A DNA stretch of 64,000 nt from Saprospiraceae bacterium (GTDB lineage: Bacteria > Bacteroidota > Bacteroidia > Chitinophagales > Saprospiraceae): the NCBI GenBank assembly GCA_027488935.1, contig JAIYAP010000002.1, positions 1 to 64,000 on the forward strand. Reading direction: 5' to 3'. The notes beneath the pieces are model-generated. The model searched no databases, was not told the DNA's origin, and saw only the letters and a list, made by a program, of their open reading frames with translations. The first letter of the stretch is position 1. Each line of letters opens with the position of its first letter. Below are positions 19,040 to 28,045 of this stretch, one piece after another. Both the position numbers and the translations under genes were made by a program.

Positions 19040-19072
19040 TTTGTTGGATTTTATCCAAACTTTGTATTTTTG
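19040..19072 (+). promoter_or_regulatory. Possible Bacteroidota promoter before second MpaB-type gene
   Basis: TTTG at 19040-19043 and TATTTTTG at 19065-19072 (consensus TAnnTTTG) are separated by 21 bp, close to the expected spacing. The site lies in the 432-bp divergent gap 18896-19327, which otherwise shows only AT-rich DNA and no gene. The transcript would have a long leader of about 250 nt. Confidence 0.35.
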
Positions 19073-19327
19073 GCAAAAAAAGGCTCAATTGGGCAAAAAT
19101 CATCCAAAAGACTTTCATATTAGCGAAAATATAAATTTTTATAGACTCTTATACCCGGATTTAAATGGGTAAGACGTAATCCGTTTTCTTAACCACCCTG
19201 TGTCGGCTATAATCTGCTTTTATTCCAGATCCCGCGCTTCGAGAAAAACCATTTGAACAAAACAATCGAATCGATGTGGTGCCATCTGCATGGCAAACTT
19301 GTTTTCGATTGCACAACCAGTGAAAAC

Positions 19328-20479
19328 ATGAATGCTCAGGAGCTATTGCCCCGCGATTTTCTGGCACAGATGAGGTTGGAGGCCGATCCTGTTGCAGATC
19401 AGGCCATTGTTGACATTATGGCCGAAGGTTTTGGGCAGATGCAGCAATTGTACCAAACCTTATCTTCCAATCAAAAGTTAAAAGAGCTGCCGCCTTCCTC
19501 GGCGCTTCGGCGCTATTTTGAAACCAATGTAGTGCTTCCAGCATGGGCCGACGCGCAAAAGTGCGCCATCGGACAGGATGTGTTCCGGCGCTTTGGCGTA
19601 GAGATAACGATGTTACTTTTCTATGTTTCCCTGCCTGCGGCGTACAGTTGTCGGCATGGGGCGCATGTGTTGGTTGAAACAGGGCGCCTGATTACCCGTA
19701 AAGGAAAAGAGGACCGATTTGCCCATAGGTTGATGGAAACCGCCCAGTTTGTGCTCGACGTGATGGAGCCGGGTGCCTTTCTTGCTGAAGGAAATGGCAT
19801 TGAGGTTGCTTTAAAAATTCGGCTCATTCATGCCTCCATTCGCTACTATTTGAAAAGCCAAAGCCAGTGGGACCTGGCCACTTATGGAGAGCCCATCAAC
19901 CAGGAGGATATGGCAGGCACCTTGATGTCGTTTTCTGCCATGGTTTTGGAAGGATTGGAAAACATGGGCGCCCATGTCACTGCCGAGGAGCAAGAAGCCT
20001 ATTTCCATTGCTGGCGCATCGTAGGCCATTTGACTGGGCTCCGACCAGAATTGAATCCCGAAACCTATTCCGATGGCCTGAAATTGGGATTCCAAATTTT
20101 CAACGACCAAAAAGGCACTTCTAATGATGGTGAAATTTTGATAAAAGCCTTGGTAGATTTTATTTCCGGCATGTTGCCCCATCATCCGATAAAACGAAAA
20201 TGGCCCATCATGATGATCCGGTATTTTGTCAACAAGGACTTGGCAGGCGTTTTAAAGTTTGAAAAAACATCGGTCATCGAACGCGTGCTGCTCGATGCGT
20301 GGTTTAGATTGCATTTGTTTTTTCACCGCCTTTTTCAAAGACATCACTACGCTGTACCCCGAAAATACATAGGTCGCACCCGCAATCATTTTCTGCAAAA
20401 AATGATTTTGTACTTCAATGAACATAAAGGCATTCAGTTTCGCATACCGCCTTCTTTAATGAAAGACTGGCAATCCTGA
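19328..20479 (+). CDS. MpaB/DUF2236-type oxygenase (Lcp-like)
   Basis: The 383-residue protein shows the long form of the family. KIRLIHASIRYYL (H168, R172) matches the helix that carries the heme-ligating histidine in rubber oxygenases. GEPINQEDMAGTLMSFS (187-203) and WRIVGHLTGL (229-238) match the conserved core. I use the ATG at 19328; the frame opens at a TTG at 19253, and an ATG at 19274 is also possible. It is followed after 109 bp by a seven-helix membrane protein and then the large cyclase gene, all on the plus strand. The combination suggests isoprenoid-type chemistry, but no substrate can be named. Confidence 0.83.
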   Translation: MNAQELLPRDFLAQMRLEADPVADQAIVDIMAEGFGQMQQLYQTLSSNQKLKELPPSSALRRYFETNVVLPAWADAQKCAIGQDVFRRFGVEITMLLFYVSLPAAYSCRHGAHVLVETGRLITRKGKEDRFAHRLMETAQFVLDVMEPGAFLAEGNGIEVALKIRLIHASIRYYLKSQSQWDLATYGEPINQEDMAGTLMSFSAMVLEGLENMGAHVTAEEQEAYFHCWRIVGHLTGLRPELNPETYSDGLKLGFQIFNDQKGTSNDGEILIKALVDFISGMLPHHPIKRKWPIMMIRYFVNKDLAGVLKFEKTSVIERVLLDAWFRLHLFFHRLFQRHHYAVPRKYIGRTRNHFLQKMILYFNEHKGIQFRIPPSLMKDWQS

Positions 20480-20588
20480 TTTTTTACCGTAATCCGCCTG
20501 AAAAGTAGTTCTCATGCGCATAGGGCACGCTGTTTTTTTCAATAGCGCATGTTTCAAGCAAACCTGTCATTTCAATTCCAAAACATTT

Positions 20589-21278
20589 ATGAACCAACTG
20601 ATTAACACCACCGATTACAGCCCCCTTGTACTAATTTTAGCCGCTTTAGGCGCTATTGGCTGGATTGTTGCTTATTTTATAACCATACACAACATTCGGA
20701 AGCACCAGTTTGTAGAAATGCCTGTTTTTTGTGTATGTGGCGATATTGCCTGGGAATTTCTTTGGGGATTCGTTTTTCACGACAGGATCAACATGGGGCA
20801 GCTTTATGTTTGGTCATACCGTGCCTGGTTTCTGATCGATGTATATATTTTCGTTAGTGTGATGCGATACGGATACAAACAGATTGACTTACCCTTGTTG
20901 CGGCGGAACGCCAAGCCCATTTTTGTTGGTCTAACCCTCACATCGGCTGCCATTGTTTCCGCATTTGTCCAAACCGAGTTAGACAATCCGATGGGGGCCC
21001 AAACTTCTTATCTGCTCAATTTCCTGATCTCCTCCACGTATATTTTCAATTGGTTGCGCCTGCATAAAACCCAGACTTTCTCCAAATGGGTAGCCTGGAT
21101 GAAAATGCTGGGCACCCTCATGTACAGCATTTTCTTCTTAATTCAATTTCCCAAGGATTATGCTGTTACGGTCTTGAGCTCGGCAGTATTGATACTCGAC
21201 CTGATTTATATTTGGATGATATACTGCTATAAGGCCGACGAAGGAGAAAACACCGTGATTGTCCATGCAAATGCTTGA
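20589..21278 (+). CDS. Seven-helix membrane protein resembling PaxB/Pyr4 terpene cyclases
   Basis: The 229-residue protein has about seven hydrophobic helices and almost no soluble domain. Helix 2 carries CGDIAWEFLWGF with E56; helix 7 carries LILDLIYIWM with D204. Fungal Pyr4 and PaxB-type integral membrane terpene cyclases have the same size, helix count and a pair of essential acids in equivalent helices (E63 and D218 in Pyr4). The resemblance is read by eye and not proven. The ATG at 20589 starts just before the first helix. The last 14 bp overlap the start of the next gene, which implies translational coupling. Confidence 0.6.
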   Translation: MNQLINTTDYSPLVLILAALGAIGWIVAYFITIHNIRKHQFVEMPVFCVCGDIAWEFLWGFVFHDRINMGQLYVWSYRAWFLIDVYIFVSVMRYGYKQIDLPLLRRNAKPIFVGLTLTSAAIVSAFVQTELDNPMGAQTSYLLNFLISSTYIFNWLRLHKTQTFSKWVAWMKMLGTLMYSIFFLIQFPKDYAVTVLSSAVLILDLIYIWMIYCYKADEGENTVIVHANA

Positions 21279-24200
21279 TGCCTACACCGACGTGCAACTT
21301 TTATTTTCCGGAAAAACATTTTCCTGGTTTCGGGGAACGCACCGTACCGACGGGAAGGCACAACTATTTAAAACATTCAGTTCGGATTATCCAAAATCGG
21401 AAGATTTCCTCTTTTTTGAGCGCGATTTTGCCATTTCAGAACACCTGATATCCGAATTTGCCCTTCGTTCGGAAGGCATGTTACAAGCAGAAAAACGGAC
21501 TTACATTCAGTATCCCGATTTTTCAGGTTTGCCCCTGCTTCATTATTTGCGCACGCAAAATCGGTTGTACCTGGATCCCCAGGGAGCAATCAGGGTATTT
21601 GCAGCCATGGTGGAGGCCGTGGGAAACTTGCATAAAAACAAATTGGTGCACCGCGGCCTGAATCCGAGCGCCATTTTGTTTGATCCGGAAAGTGGCGAAA
21701 TCCGGATTACCGGTTTTGGATTTTCAACGTTCAACGATGCCGAAAAACTTGAAATCAATATTGATCTGTATGATGTAGAAAATGCATTGGCCTACATTGC
21801 ACCCGAGCAAACGGGCCGATTGCGGGCCGAGGTAGACCAGCGCAGCGATTATTACGCTTTGGGTATTGTTTTTTATGAATGTCTTTCCCGACAGCTGCCT
21901 TTCCCCTATTCAGACTCTATTAGTCTGATTTACAGCCATATAGCGCAAGAGGCGCCTTCGGTTAGGACGCTAAACCCCGCAGTTCCGGCGGCGCTGGCAG
22001 CAATTGTCCACAAGATGATGGCCAAAAATGGCCGCGATCGCTATCAAAGTGCACGGGGTATTCTTGCGGATTTGCAAAAGTGTTCCGATTTAATTGGGCT
22101 CGGAGTGGAGGAGCAGATGTTTCCATTAGGCGGGGGCGACATTTCAGATAGTTTGTACCTGCCCGAACACAGTTTTGGACGGGAAAATGAACTGGACCAG
22201 ATTGTTGACATACTGGAGAACCCAAGCCCCGATCGGTTTTCGGCGATCTGGATATCCGGTCCTTCCGGTATGGGCAAAACCACATTAATGCACGCCGTAA
22301 AAGCGCGGTTGGCGGGGCGAAGCGATATTTATTTTATATCGGGAACCTATAAAAATTATTCCCGAAATGTCCCCTTTGCTGGGATTTCGGAGGCCTTGGC
22401 CCGATTGGCCGAACAATTCCTGTCGGCGCCAACTGAAATATTGCACCAAAAACGACAGAAACTGCAGGCTGCGTTGGGGAATCAGGGGAAATTGGCAACC
22501 GACCTCATTCCCGAACTTGAATTATTGTTGGGTGTACAGCAGCCCATTGACTCTGACATCACGCCAGATGAAGCCGAAAACAGGTTGAAAACAGCCTTAC
22601 TCAACCTCATCACGGCTATGCAAGAGGAAGGCAGACGCATGGTGTTGTTTTTGGATGATCTTCATTTGGCCGATGAGCCGTCTTTGGCCTTTTTGAAAAC
22701 CCTTTCCCAGCACAATTTTAACCGCTCCTTGGTACTTATTGGTGCTAGTGTTGCACCGTTTCAAGCAGAAGATGCCCAATTGGCAGCCCTTCAGGAGGTT
22801 TTTCAACAAAATGCAAGCACCTTTATCATCGATTTAAAGCCGCTTTCGGTGGCAAATCTTCAGCAGCTGATTGCCCAGATTTTACCGGGTACGCAAGCAA
22901 GTATGCAGGAAGCGGTGCGGCAATTGCATGCTAAAACAAACGGCATCCCCATTTTCATCATCGAATTCCTGCACCTCGCCCACAAGCAGGGGGTGTTGTT
23001 TTTTGATGATTCCAGCAATAGTTGGTGTTGGCAAGAACAGGGACTGGAACATCTGCCGCTATCCGATAATGTTGCCGACCTGATGTTGGGAAAGGTACAG
23101 GAATTGCCGGTAGAAACCCTCGAATTACTCAAACTCGCCGCTTGCATTGGGCCCCGCTTTACCCTCGACCACCTCTCTGTGCTGGCCCAAAAAACAGAAG
23201 ACGCCTGCTGGTTGGCCCTCACAGAGGCCTTGCTTCATGCGTTTGTCATCGTTGACCGCCCCTTGAGTTTTGGGGCAGATGAGCCCGAAACCCTGGCCGT
23301 AAACGCCCTTGGAAATCTGAAAAATTTGTTGGCTTTCAGCCATGACCGGATTCAGCAAGCGCTCTACAGCTTGATCCCGGAGGCCGAGAAATCGCAGATT
23401 CATCATCAAATAGCCACCCATCAACTCCAATCACTTGCACAGAAGGAAATTGACCGAAATCTGTTTGATATTGCCCAACACCTGCATAACGGATTGGCGA
23501 TTTTGGCAAAGGATGCCTCCAACGAAAAAGCCGTTCAGGTATTCGCCGCAGCAGCAAGCAAGGCCAAACTCAACTCTTCTTACGGGCTGGCCTATACCTA
23601 TTTCAGCGATGCAGCCTTCCTGTATTTGCCCGAGTGGCAGGCAACCACTGCTCCCTGGTATTTTGATGTTTCGCTGGAGCATCTTGAATGCGCTTTTTTG
23701 GCAGGAAAAACAGAAGCAGGAGAAATTTTGTATCAACAACTGCTTGCAAAAGCCTCTGGCAGCATTGAAAAGGCACGAATCCTGCAAGTGAAGGCCATGT
23801 CGCAATTGCATTTGGCCAATTTTTCAGAAACTTATCGAGTATGCCGAGAAGCCCTGGGCTTATTTGGAATTCGGCTGCCCGATAAACCCCGTCAACTAGA
23901 CATTTTGCCTGAAATTATCCAAACACGTATTGCACTCGGTAATAAAACATCGGATGACATATTAGCACTGCCCTTGCTCCAAAACCAAAAGGCACAAATT
24001 ATTGAGGCGCTTTATTTCCGTTGCCTTTCCTATGCTTTGAGTACAAGCAAAGAACTTTATGCCATTATTTCTTTGCGCATATTTAGAAATACCTTGAAAT
24101 ACGGACATGGGGTATTTTCTTTCTCTGGATTTAATATTTACGGGCAGATTCTGGCACTCGGATTCGGTCAGTTTAACAAAGGCTTCGAGTTTACCCGCTT

Positions 24201-26502
24201 GGGCCTTTTATCTGCCCAGAAAGTTGGGAATAATGCCTCTGTGGGAGGGGCTAAATTTGGACTTGCTATATGTGGCGTGCATACCGAGGATTTGAAAACC
24301 TGCGCCGGGATCTTTGAAGAAGCGCACGAAAACCTGAATGTAAGCGGCAATATTTATTACGCTTCCACAGCAACCAGCTCCATTACCCTATTTTATCTAC
24401 TAATTGGATTACCTATTGATCAACTGCGGGAAAAAGCCTTGAGATTTCAACGGTTTGCCTTCAATGCCAATCAGCCGGATACCACCCAATTCCAGCAGGC
24501 TTGTGTGCTATTTATGGATATTCTACGCGGCACCTTACCTGCGACCGAACTGAAAATCGTAGATCCCTATCTGGTTTATCCCAATTTTTCCGACATCCAT
24601 GCCGGTTGGTTTTACACGCTTCAAATGCAACTGGCTTTTTATTTAAACCAGCCGGAATTGGGTGTAGAAGTAGCAAAAAATGCGGAACCAGATATCCAGG
24701 CCCTGTTTTTCGATATTATGTTTCCGGAGTTTTACTTTTTCCGGGCCCTGTTGTTTGCACGTGTGTATAAACAAAGCAACGCGTCGAAGCAACGCTATTA
24801 CTTGCGTGAAATACGCAAATCGGTGGGCATATTTCGAAAAAGGGCACAGTTTAGTCCCAACAATTACCTGCATAAATACCACATATTGAACGGTGTGTAC
24901 TTAGAATTGACCGGAAAGCCCCAGAAGGCGCTCCTTGAGTTTGAACAGGCCATTGTCTTAAGTTCCAAAGGGCAGTACTTTCAATATGAGGCCATTGCAC
25001 ACCAATACGCCGCCCAACATTCCGATGCCGCTTTTCACCTACTCCAGGCCTACAAAAAATTTGAAATGTGGGGTGCTCAGGCTGTTTGTATTCAACTGTT
25101 GCAGGCATATCCGGAAGCATTACAAGGGGTAACTAAAAAAAGTACCGAACACCCAGGCATTTCCGGGAGCAATTCCATTGATTTTAAATCTGTTTTGAAA
25201 GCCTCTCAAATCCTTTCAAAAGAAATAGAATTGTCGAAGGTGCTTTCCAGCCTCATCCGAATTACCATAGAAAATGCGGGCGCTCAACGGGGCTACCTGC
25301 TGGTGGCGGATGGGCAGGGCATCTGGAACGTTAGGGCCACTGGCACCCAGGAGCAGCGGGAGGTACATACACAAAGCGGGGCCCCTGTTTCCGCCCAGGA
25401 AGCGGAATTGGCCCTCGCGGTGGTCAATTATGTTTCCCGAACCCATAAAGCAGTTGTATTGGAAGAAGCCCTCAGCGACCAGCGGTTTGCCCTGGATCCT
25501 TATGTGATTGCTCAGCGCCCCAAATCCATTGCCTGTTACCCGATTCTCAACCAAGGCCAATTGATTGCCATTCTGTACCTGGAAAACAACCTAACAGCTG
25601 GCGCTTTCACCCCCGAACGCGCCGAAGTATTGGGTCTCTTGTCGAGTCAGGCTGGTATTTCGCTTCAAAATGCCCTGTTGTTTGATCAGTTAAACGCCCT
25701 CAACCGGGCTTATGAACGATTTGTACCCAAGGAATTTCTAAAATATCTGAATAAATCCCAAATTACGGAAGTCAAACTGGGGGATCATGTTCAACAGGAA
25801 ATGACCGTCATGTTTGCCGATATCAGACGCTTTACCATTCTTTCTGAACAACTCAGCCCAAGGGAAAATTTTCAGTTTATCAACCATTATCTGGGTATCA
25901 TGGAACCCGTGATTCGGAAATACCATGGGTTTGTCGACAAATACATCGGCGATGCCATTATGGCGCTTTTCCCTACTTCGGCAGAAGATGCCGTGAAGGC
26001 AGCGCTTGAAATGATGGATAAATTGGAAATTTTTAACCAGGAACAACAACATCAAGTACACATTGGCATCGGATTGAATACCGGAAAGCTTATTCTCGGT
26101 ACTGTCGGAGGGCAGGATCGTATGGAAGGCACGGTGATTTCGGATGCTGTGAACATTGCCTCGCGGATAGAATCACTCACCAAAACCTATGGTGTAAATA
26201 TTTTGATTGGCGAAAATACCTTCCTGCAATTACCTAACCCGCAACAGTTTCCCATCCGGCTGCTGGACCAGGTTGTTCCCGATGGAAAATCGGAAAGTAT
26301 TGCCATTTATGAAGTGGTTGCCGGAGAACGGCCCGCGGTGCTCGCGCTTAAAATGGAACTTCGCAGCACTTTTGAAGCCGCATTGATCTCACTCAAAATG
26401 CAGAAACTGGACGAAGCGCATGCCTTGTTTCAACAGATCGTACAAAAAAATCCAGATGACTTGCCCGCCCGTTTGTTGCTCGGTCGCTGTGTCCAATCTT
26501 GA
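21265..26502 (+). CDS. Pseudokinase-AAA ATPase-GAF-adenylate cyclase signalling protein
   Basis: This 1746-residue protein has four parts. Residues about 1-275 form a protein-kinase fold in which the catalytic Asp of HRD is G131 (HRGLNPSAIL) and the DFG Asp is G150 (GFG); the APE motif (YIAPEQTG) remains, so it is probably a pseudokinase. An AAA/ORC-type ATPase follows, with Walker A GPSGMGKTT (332-340) and Walker B VLFLDDLH. A long helical TPR-like region leads to a GAF domain (about 1315-1475). The C-terminal class III cyclase has metal ligands D1519 and D1563, base-selecting K1559 and D1627, and R1634, predicting adenylate cyclase. The ATG at 21265 overlaps the preceding gene by 14 bp. Confidence 0.9.
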   Translation: MQMLDAYTDVQLLFSGKTFSWFRGTHRTDGKAQLFKTFSSDYPKSEDFLFFERDFAISEHLISEFALRSEGMLQAEKRTYIQYPDFSGLPLLHYLRTQNRLYLDPQGAIRVFAAMVEAVGNLHKNKLVHRGLNPSAILFDPESGEIRITGFGFSTFNDAEKLEINIDLYDVENALAYIAPEQTGRLRAEVDQRSDYYALGIVFYECLSRQLPFPYSDSISLIYSHIAQEAPSVRTLNPAVPAALAAIVHKMMAKNGRDRYQSARGILADLQKCSDLIGLGVEEQMFPLGGGDISDSLYLPEHSFGRENELDQIVDILENPSPDRFSAIWISGPSGMGKTTLMHAVKARLAGRSDIYFISGTYKNYSRNVPFAGISEALARLAEQFLSAPTEILHQKRQKLQAALGNQGKLATDLIPELELLLGVQQPIDSDITPDEAENRLKTALLNLITAMQEEGRRMVLFLDDLHLADEPSLAFLKTLSQHNFNRSLVLIGASVAPFQAEDAQLAALQEVFQQNASTFIIDLKPLSVANLQQLIAQILPGTQASMQEAVRQLHAKTNGIPIFIIEFLHLAHKQGVLFFDDSSNSWCWQEQGLEHLPLSDNVADLMLGKVQELPVETLELLKLAACIGPRFTLDHLSVLAQKTEDACWLALTEALLHAFVIVDRPLSFGADEPETLAVNALGNLKNLLAFSHDRIQQALYSLIPEAEKSQIHHQIATHQLQSLAQKEIDRNLFDIAQHLHNGLAILAKDASNEKAVQVFAAAASKAKLNSSYGLAYTYFSDAAFLYLPEWQATTAPWYFDVSLEHLECAFLAGKTEAGEILYQQLLAKASGSIEKARILQVKAMSQLHLANFSETYRVCREALGLFGIRLPDKPRQLDILPEIIQTRIALGNKTSDDILALPLLQNQKAQIIEALYFRCLSYALSTSKELYAIISLRIFRNTLKYGHGVFSFSGFNIYGQILALGFGQFNKGFEFTRLGLLSAQKVGNNASVGGAKFGLAICGVHTEDLKTCAGIFEEAHENLNVSGNIYYASTATSSITLFYLLIGLPIDQLREKALRFQRFAFNANQPDTTQFQQACVLFMDILRGTLPATELKIVDPYLVYPNFSDIHAGWFYTLQMQLAFYLNQPELGVEVAKNAEPDIQALFFDIMFPEFYFFRALLFARVYKQSNASKQRYYLREIRKSVGIFRKRAQFSPNNYLHKYHILNGVYLELTGKPQKALLEFEQAIVLSSKGQYFQYEAIAHQYAAQHSDAAFHLLQAYKKFEMWGAQAVCIQLLQAYPEALQGVTKKSTEHPGISGSNSIDFKSVLKASQILSKEIELSKVLSSLIRITIENAGAQRGYLLVADGQGIWNVRATGTQEQREVHTQSGAPVSAQEAELALAVVNYVSRTHKAVVLEEALSDQRFALDPYVIAQRPKSIACYPILNQGQLIAILYLENNLTAGAFTPERAEVLGLLSSQAGISLQNALLFDQLNALNRAYERFVPKEFLKYLNKSQITEVKLGDHVQQEMTVMFADIRRFTILSEQLSPRENFQFINHYLGIMEPVIRKYHGFVDKYIGDAIMALFPTSAEDAVKAALEMMDKLEIFNQEQQHQVHIGIGLNTGKLILGTVGGQDRMEGTVISDAVNIASRIESLTKTYGVNILIGENTFLQLPNPQQFPIRLLDQVVPDGKSESIAIYEVVAGERPAVLALKMELRSTFEAALISLKMQKLDEAHALFQQIVQKNPDDLPARLLLGRCVQS

Positions 26503-26536
26503 ACGGAAGTGAACAATCGTTTTTAGCAAGCGTTTG

Positions 26537-27481
26537 ATGTTTAACTTTGATCCATCCAACCTTACTATTTTGCGCCCAGTTCGCTCCCGTTTTTTGTTCG
26601 GTATCCTTATCCTTGTGATCGCCAATGTTTGCTTTTCTGCAAAAGCCATTTTAGTCAAATTGTTGTACCGCTATGATATCGACACCGTGTCTGTCATTGC
26701 TCTGCGGATGCTATTTTCCTTGCCATTTTATGTTGCAGCAATCATTTATTTATCAAAACGCAGCAACAATGTGCGCCTTCGCCCGCGGGAATGGCTGGCG
26801 ATCAGCGGATTAGGCATTTTAAGTTATTACATTTCCAGCATGCTCGATTTCTGGGGATTGCAATATGTAACGGCCGGCGTAGAGCGCTTGGTGTTGTTTA
26901 CGTATCCGACCATGGTGCTGATTTTATCTGCGGTGTTGTTTAAGCGGCGCATTGTGCGCATTCAGTATATCGCCATGGCGCTCACGTATTTGGGCATTGT
27001 GCTCGTTTTTGTAGCCGAAAAAGGCTTTGGCGCTCAAACCGATTTGGTCAGGGGCGCACTGTTTGTGTTTGGGTGTGCCTTTACCTATTCTTTCTATGTG
27101 GTGTTCACGGGCGAGTATGTACACAAGGTAGGATCTGTCAAATTTACCAGTTATGCCGTATTGGCAGCCACCGTACCTGCACTGGTACAATCTTTGATAT
27201 ACAACGGGTTAGATATATTTCGTTATCCAATGGAAGTGTATTACTTGTCGGGTTGGCTGGCGGTAGTGGCTACGGTAATCCCTACTTTTCTGATTGTCGA
27301 AGGCATTCGGATTGTGGGGGCCAATAATTCCGGGATCATCGGGTTTATCGGACCGGTTTCTACCATTGCACTGGGGTATTTTATCTTGCAGGAACCAATT
27401 AGTACCCTGCAGTTGGCCGGAACGGCGGTGGTGATCACCGGGGTGGGATTATTGAGTTGGTTTGGAAAAACTCCTGCATAA
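26537..27481 (+). CDS. EamA (DMT superfamily) transporter
   Basis: The 314-residue protein has about ten hydrophobic helices in two EamA repeats. The first begins at FGILILVIANVCFSAKAILVK and contains the ALRMLFSLPFYV loop. The second begins near GALFVFGCAFTYSFYVVF and ends with the typical FIGPVSTIALGYFILQEPIS followed by GTAVVITGVGLL. Members export amino acids, metabolites or nucleotide sugars; the substrate cannot be read from sequence. Translation probably starts at the ATG at 26537 rather than the TTG immediately before it. It follows the cyclase gene by 34 bp and may be transcribed with it. Confidence 0.9.
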   Translation: MFNFDPSNLTILRPVRSRFLFGILILVIANVCFSAKAILVKLLYRYDIDTVSVIALRMLFSLPFYVAAIIYLSKRSNNVRLRPREWLAISGLGILSYYISSMLDFWGLQYVTAGVERLVLFTYPTMVLILSAVLFKRRIVRIQYIAMALTYLGIVLVFVAEKGFGAQTDLVRGALFVFGCAFTYSFYVVFTGEYVHKVGSVKFTSYAVLAATVPALVQSLIYNGLDIFRYPMEVYYLSGWLAVVATVIPTFLIVEGIRIVGANNSGIIGFIGPVSTIALGYFILQEPISTLQLAGTAVVITGVGLLSWFGKTPA

Positions 27482-27612
27482 TGTTGAAATTTCCTGCATA
27501 TTTGCGGGTTTATACGCCATCGCAATTGGTTTTGCTTCATTGGAAATGAGCGGTCAAGATAATTTACACAAAATCAATTGCCAGAGCGTTTACACAGGTT
27601 TGAAAAGTGTCC

Positions 27613-27987
27613 ATGAAACAGTTTAATAAATTTGCCCATTATCCCAAGCTCGTTTTTACCGCATTTTGGCAGGAGAGCGCTGAGACGACCAAAATGTTCC
27701 AGACTTTTCTGCGGGAAGGTCGCGGCCGGATACTGGTTTCTACGAAGTCTAAAAACCCCAGTCCGGAAGAATTACAAGCCGCTTATGCGCAGCTCCGGGA
27801 TTTACCACGTTTTTTGCCATTTTTTGTCGTAATTATTGCGCCTTTGCCGGGTGTTACAGAAGGATATGCCTTGGTTGCCATCACATTAGAGAAATGGATG
27901 GGGCATAAATTCCACTTTTTACCCAGTGAGTTTCGGAAAGTATTTCACAAGGAGTTGGAGCGGCCGAGTCGGGAGCTTGAAAATTAG
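27613..27987 (+). CDS. Small LETM1-like protein
   Basis: The 124-residue protein has a helical N terminus and the segment LRDLPRFLPFFVVIIAPLPGVTEGYALVAITLEKWMG. This resembles the amphipathic core of LETM1-like domains in Bacteroidota proteins, here as a very short version. One hydrophobic stretch could associate with the membrane. Function is unknown. The ATG at 27613 is preferred to the GTG two codons earlier. It lies 131 bp after the transporter gene and converges with the DUF4143 ATPase gene. Confidence 0.65.
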   Translation: MKQFNKFAHYPKLVFTAFWQESAETTKMFQTFLREGRGRILVSTKSKNPSPEELQAAYAQLRDLPRFLPFFVVIIAPLPGVTEGYALVAITLEKWMGHKFHFLPSEFRKVFHKELERPSRELEN

Positions 27988-28045
27988 AGATTCTGACAGC
28001 GTAGTCTGTTTCAAATGACCCAAGTAGCATATAGGAATCAGGGAA

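Noticed and set aside
21265-22090. Active serine/threonine kinase domain
   Set aside because: Both HRD and DFG aspartates are replaced by glycine.
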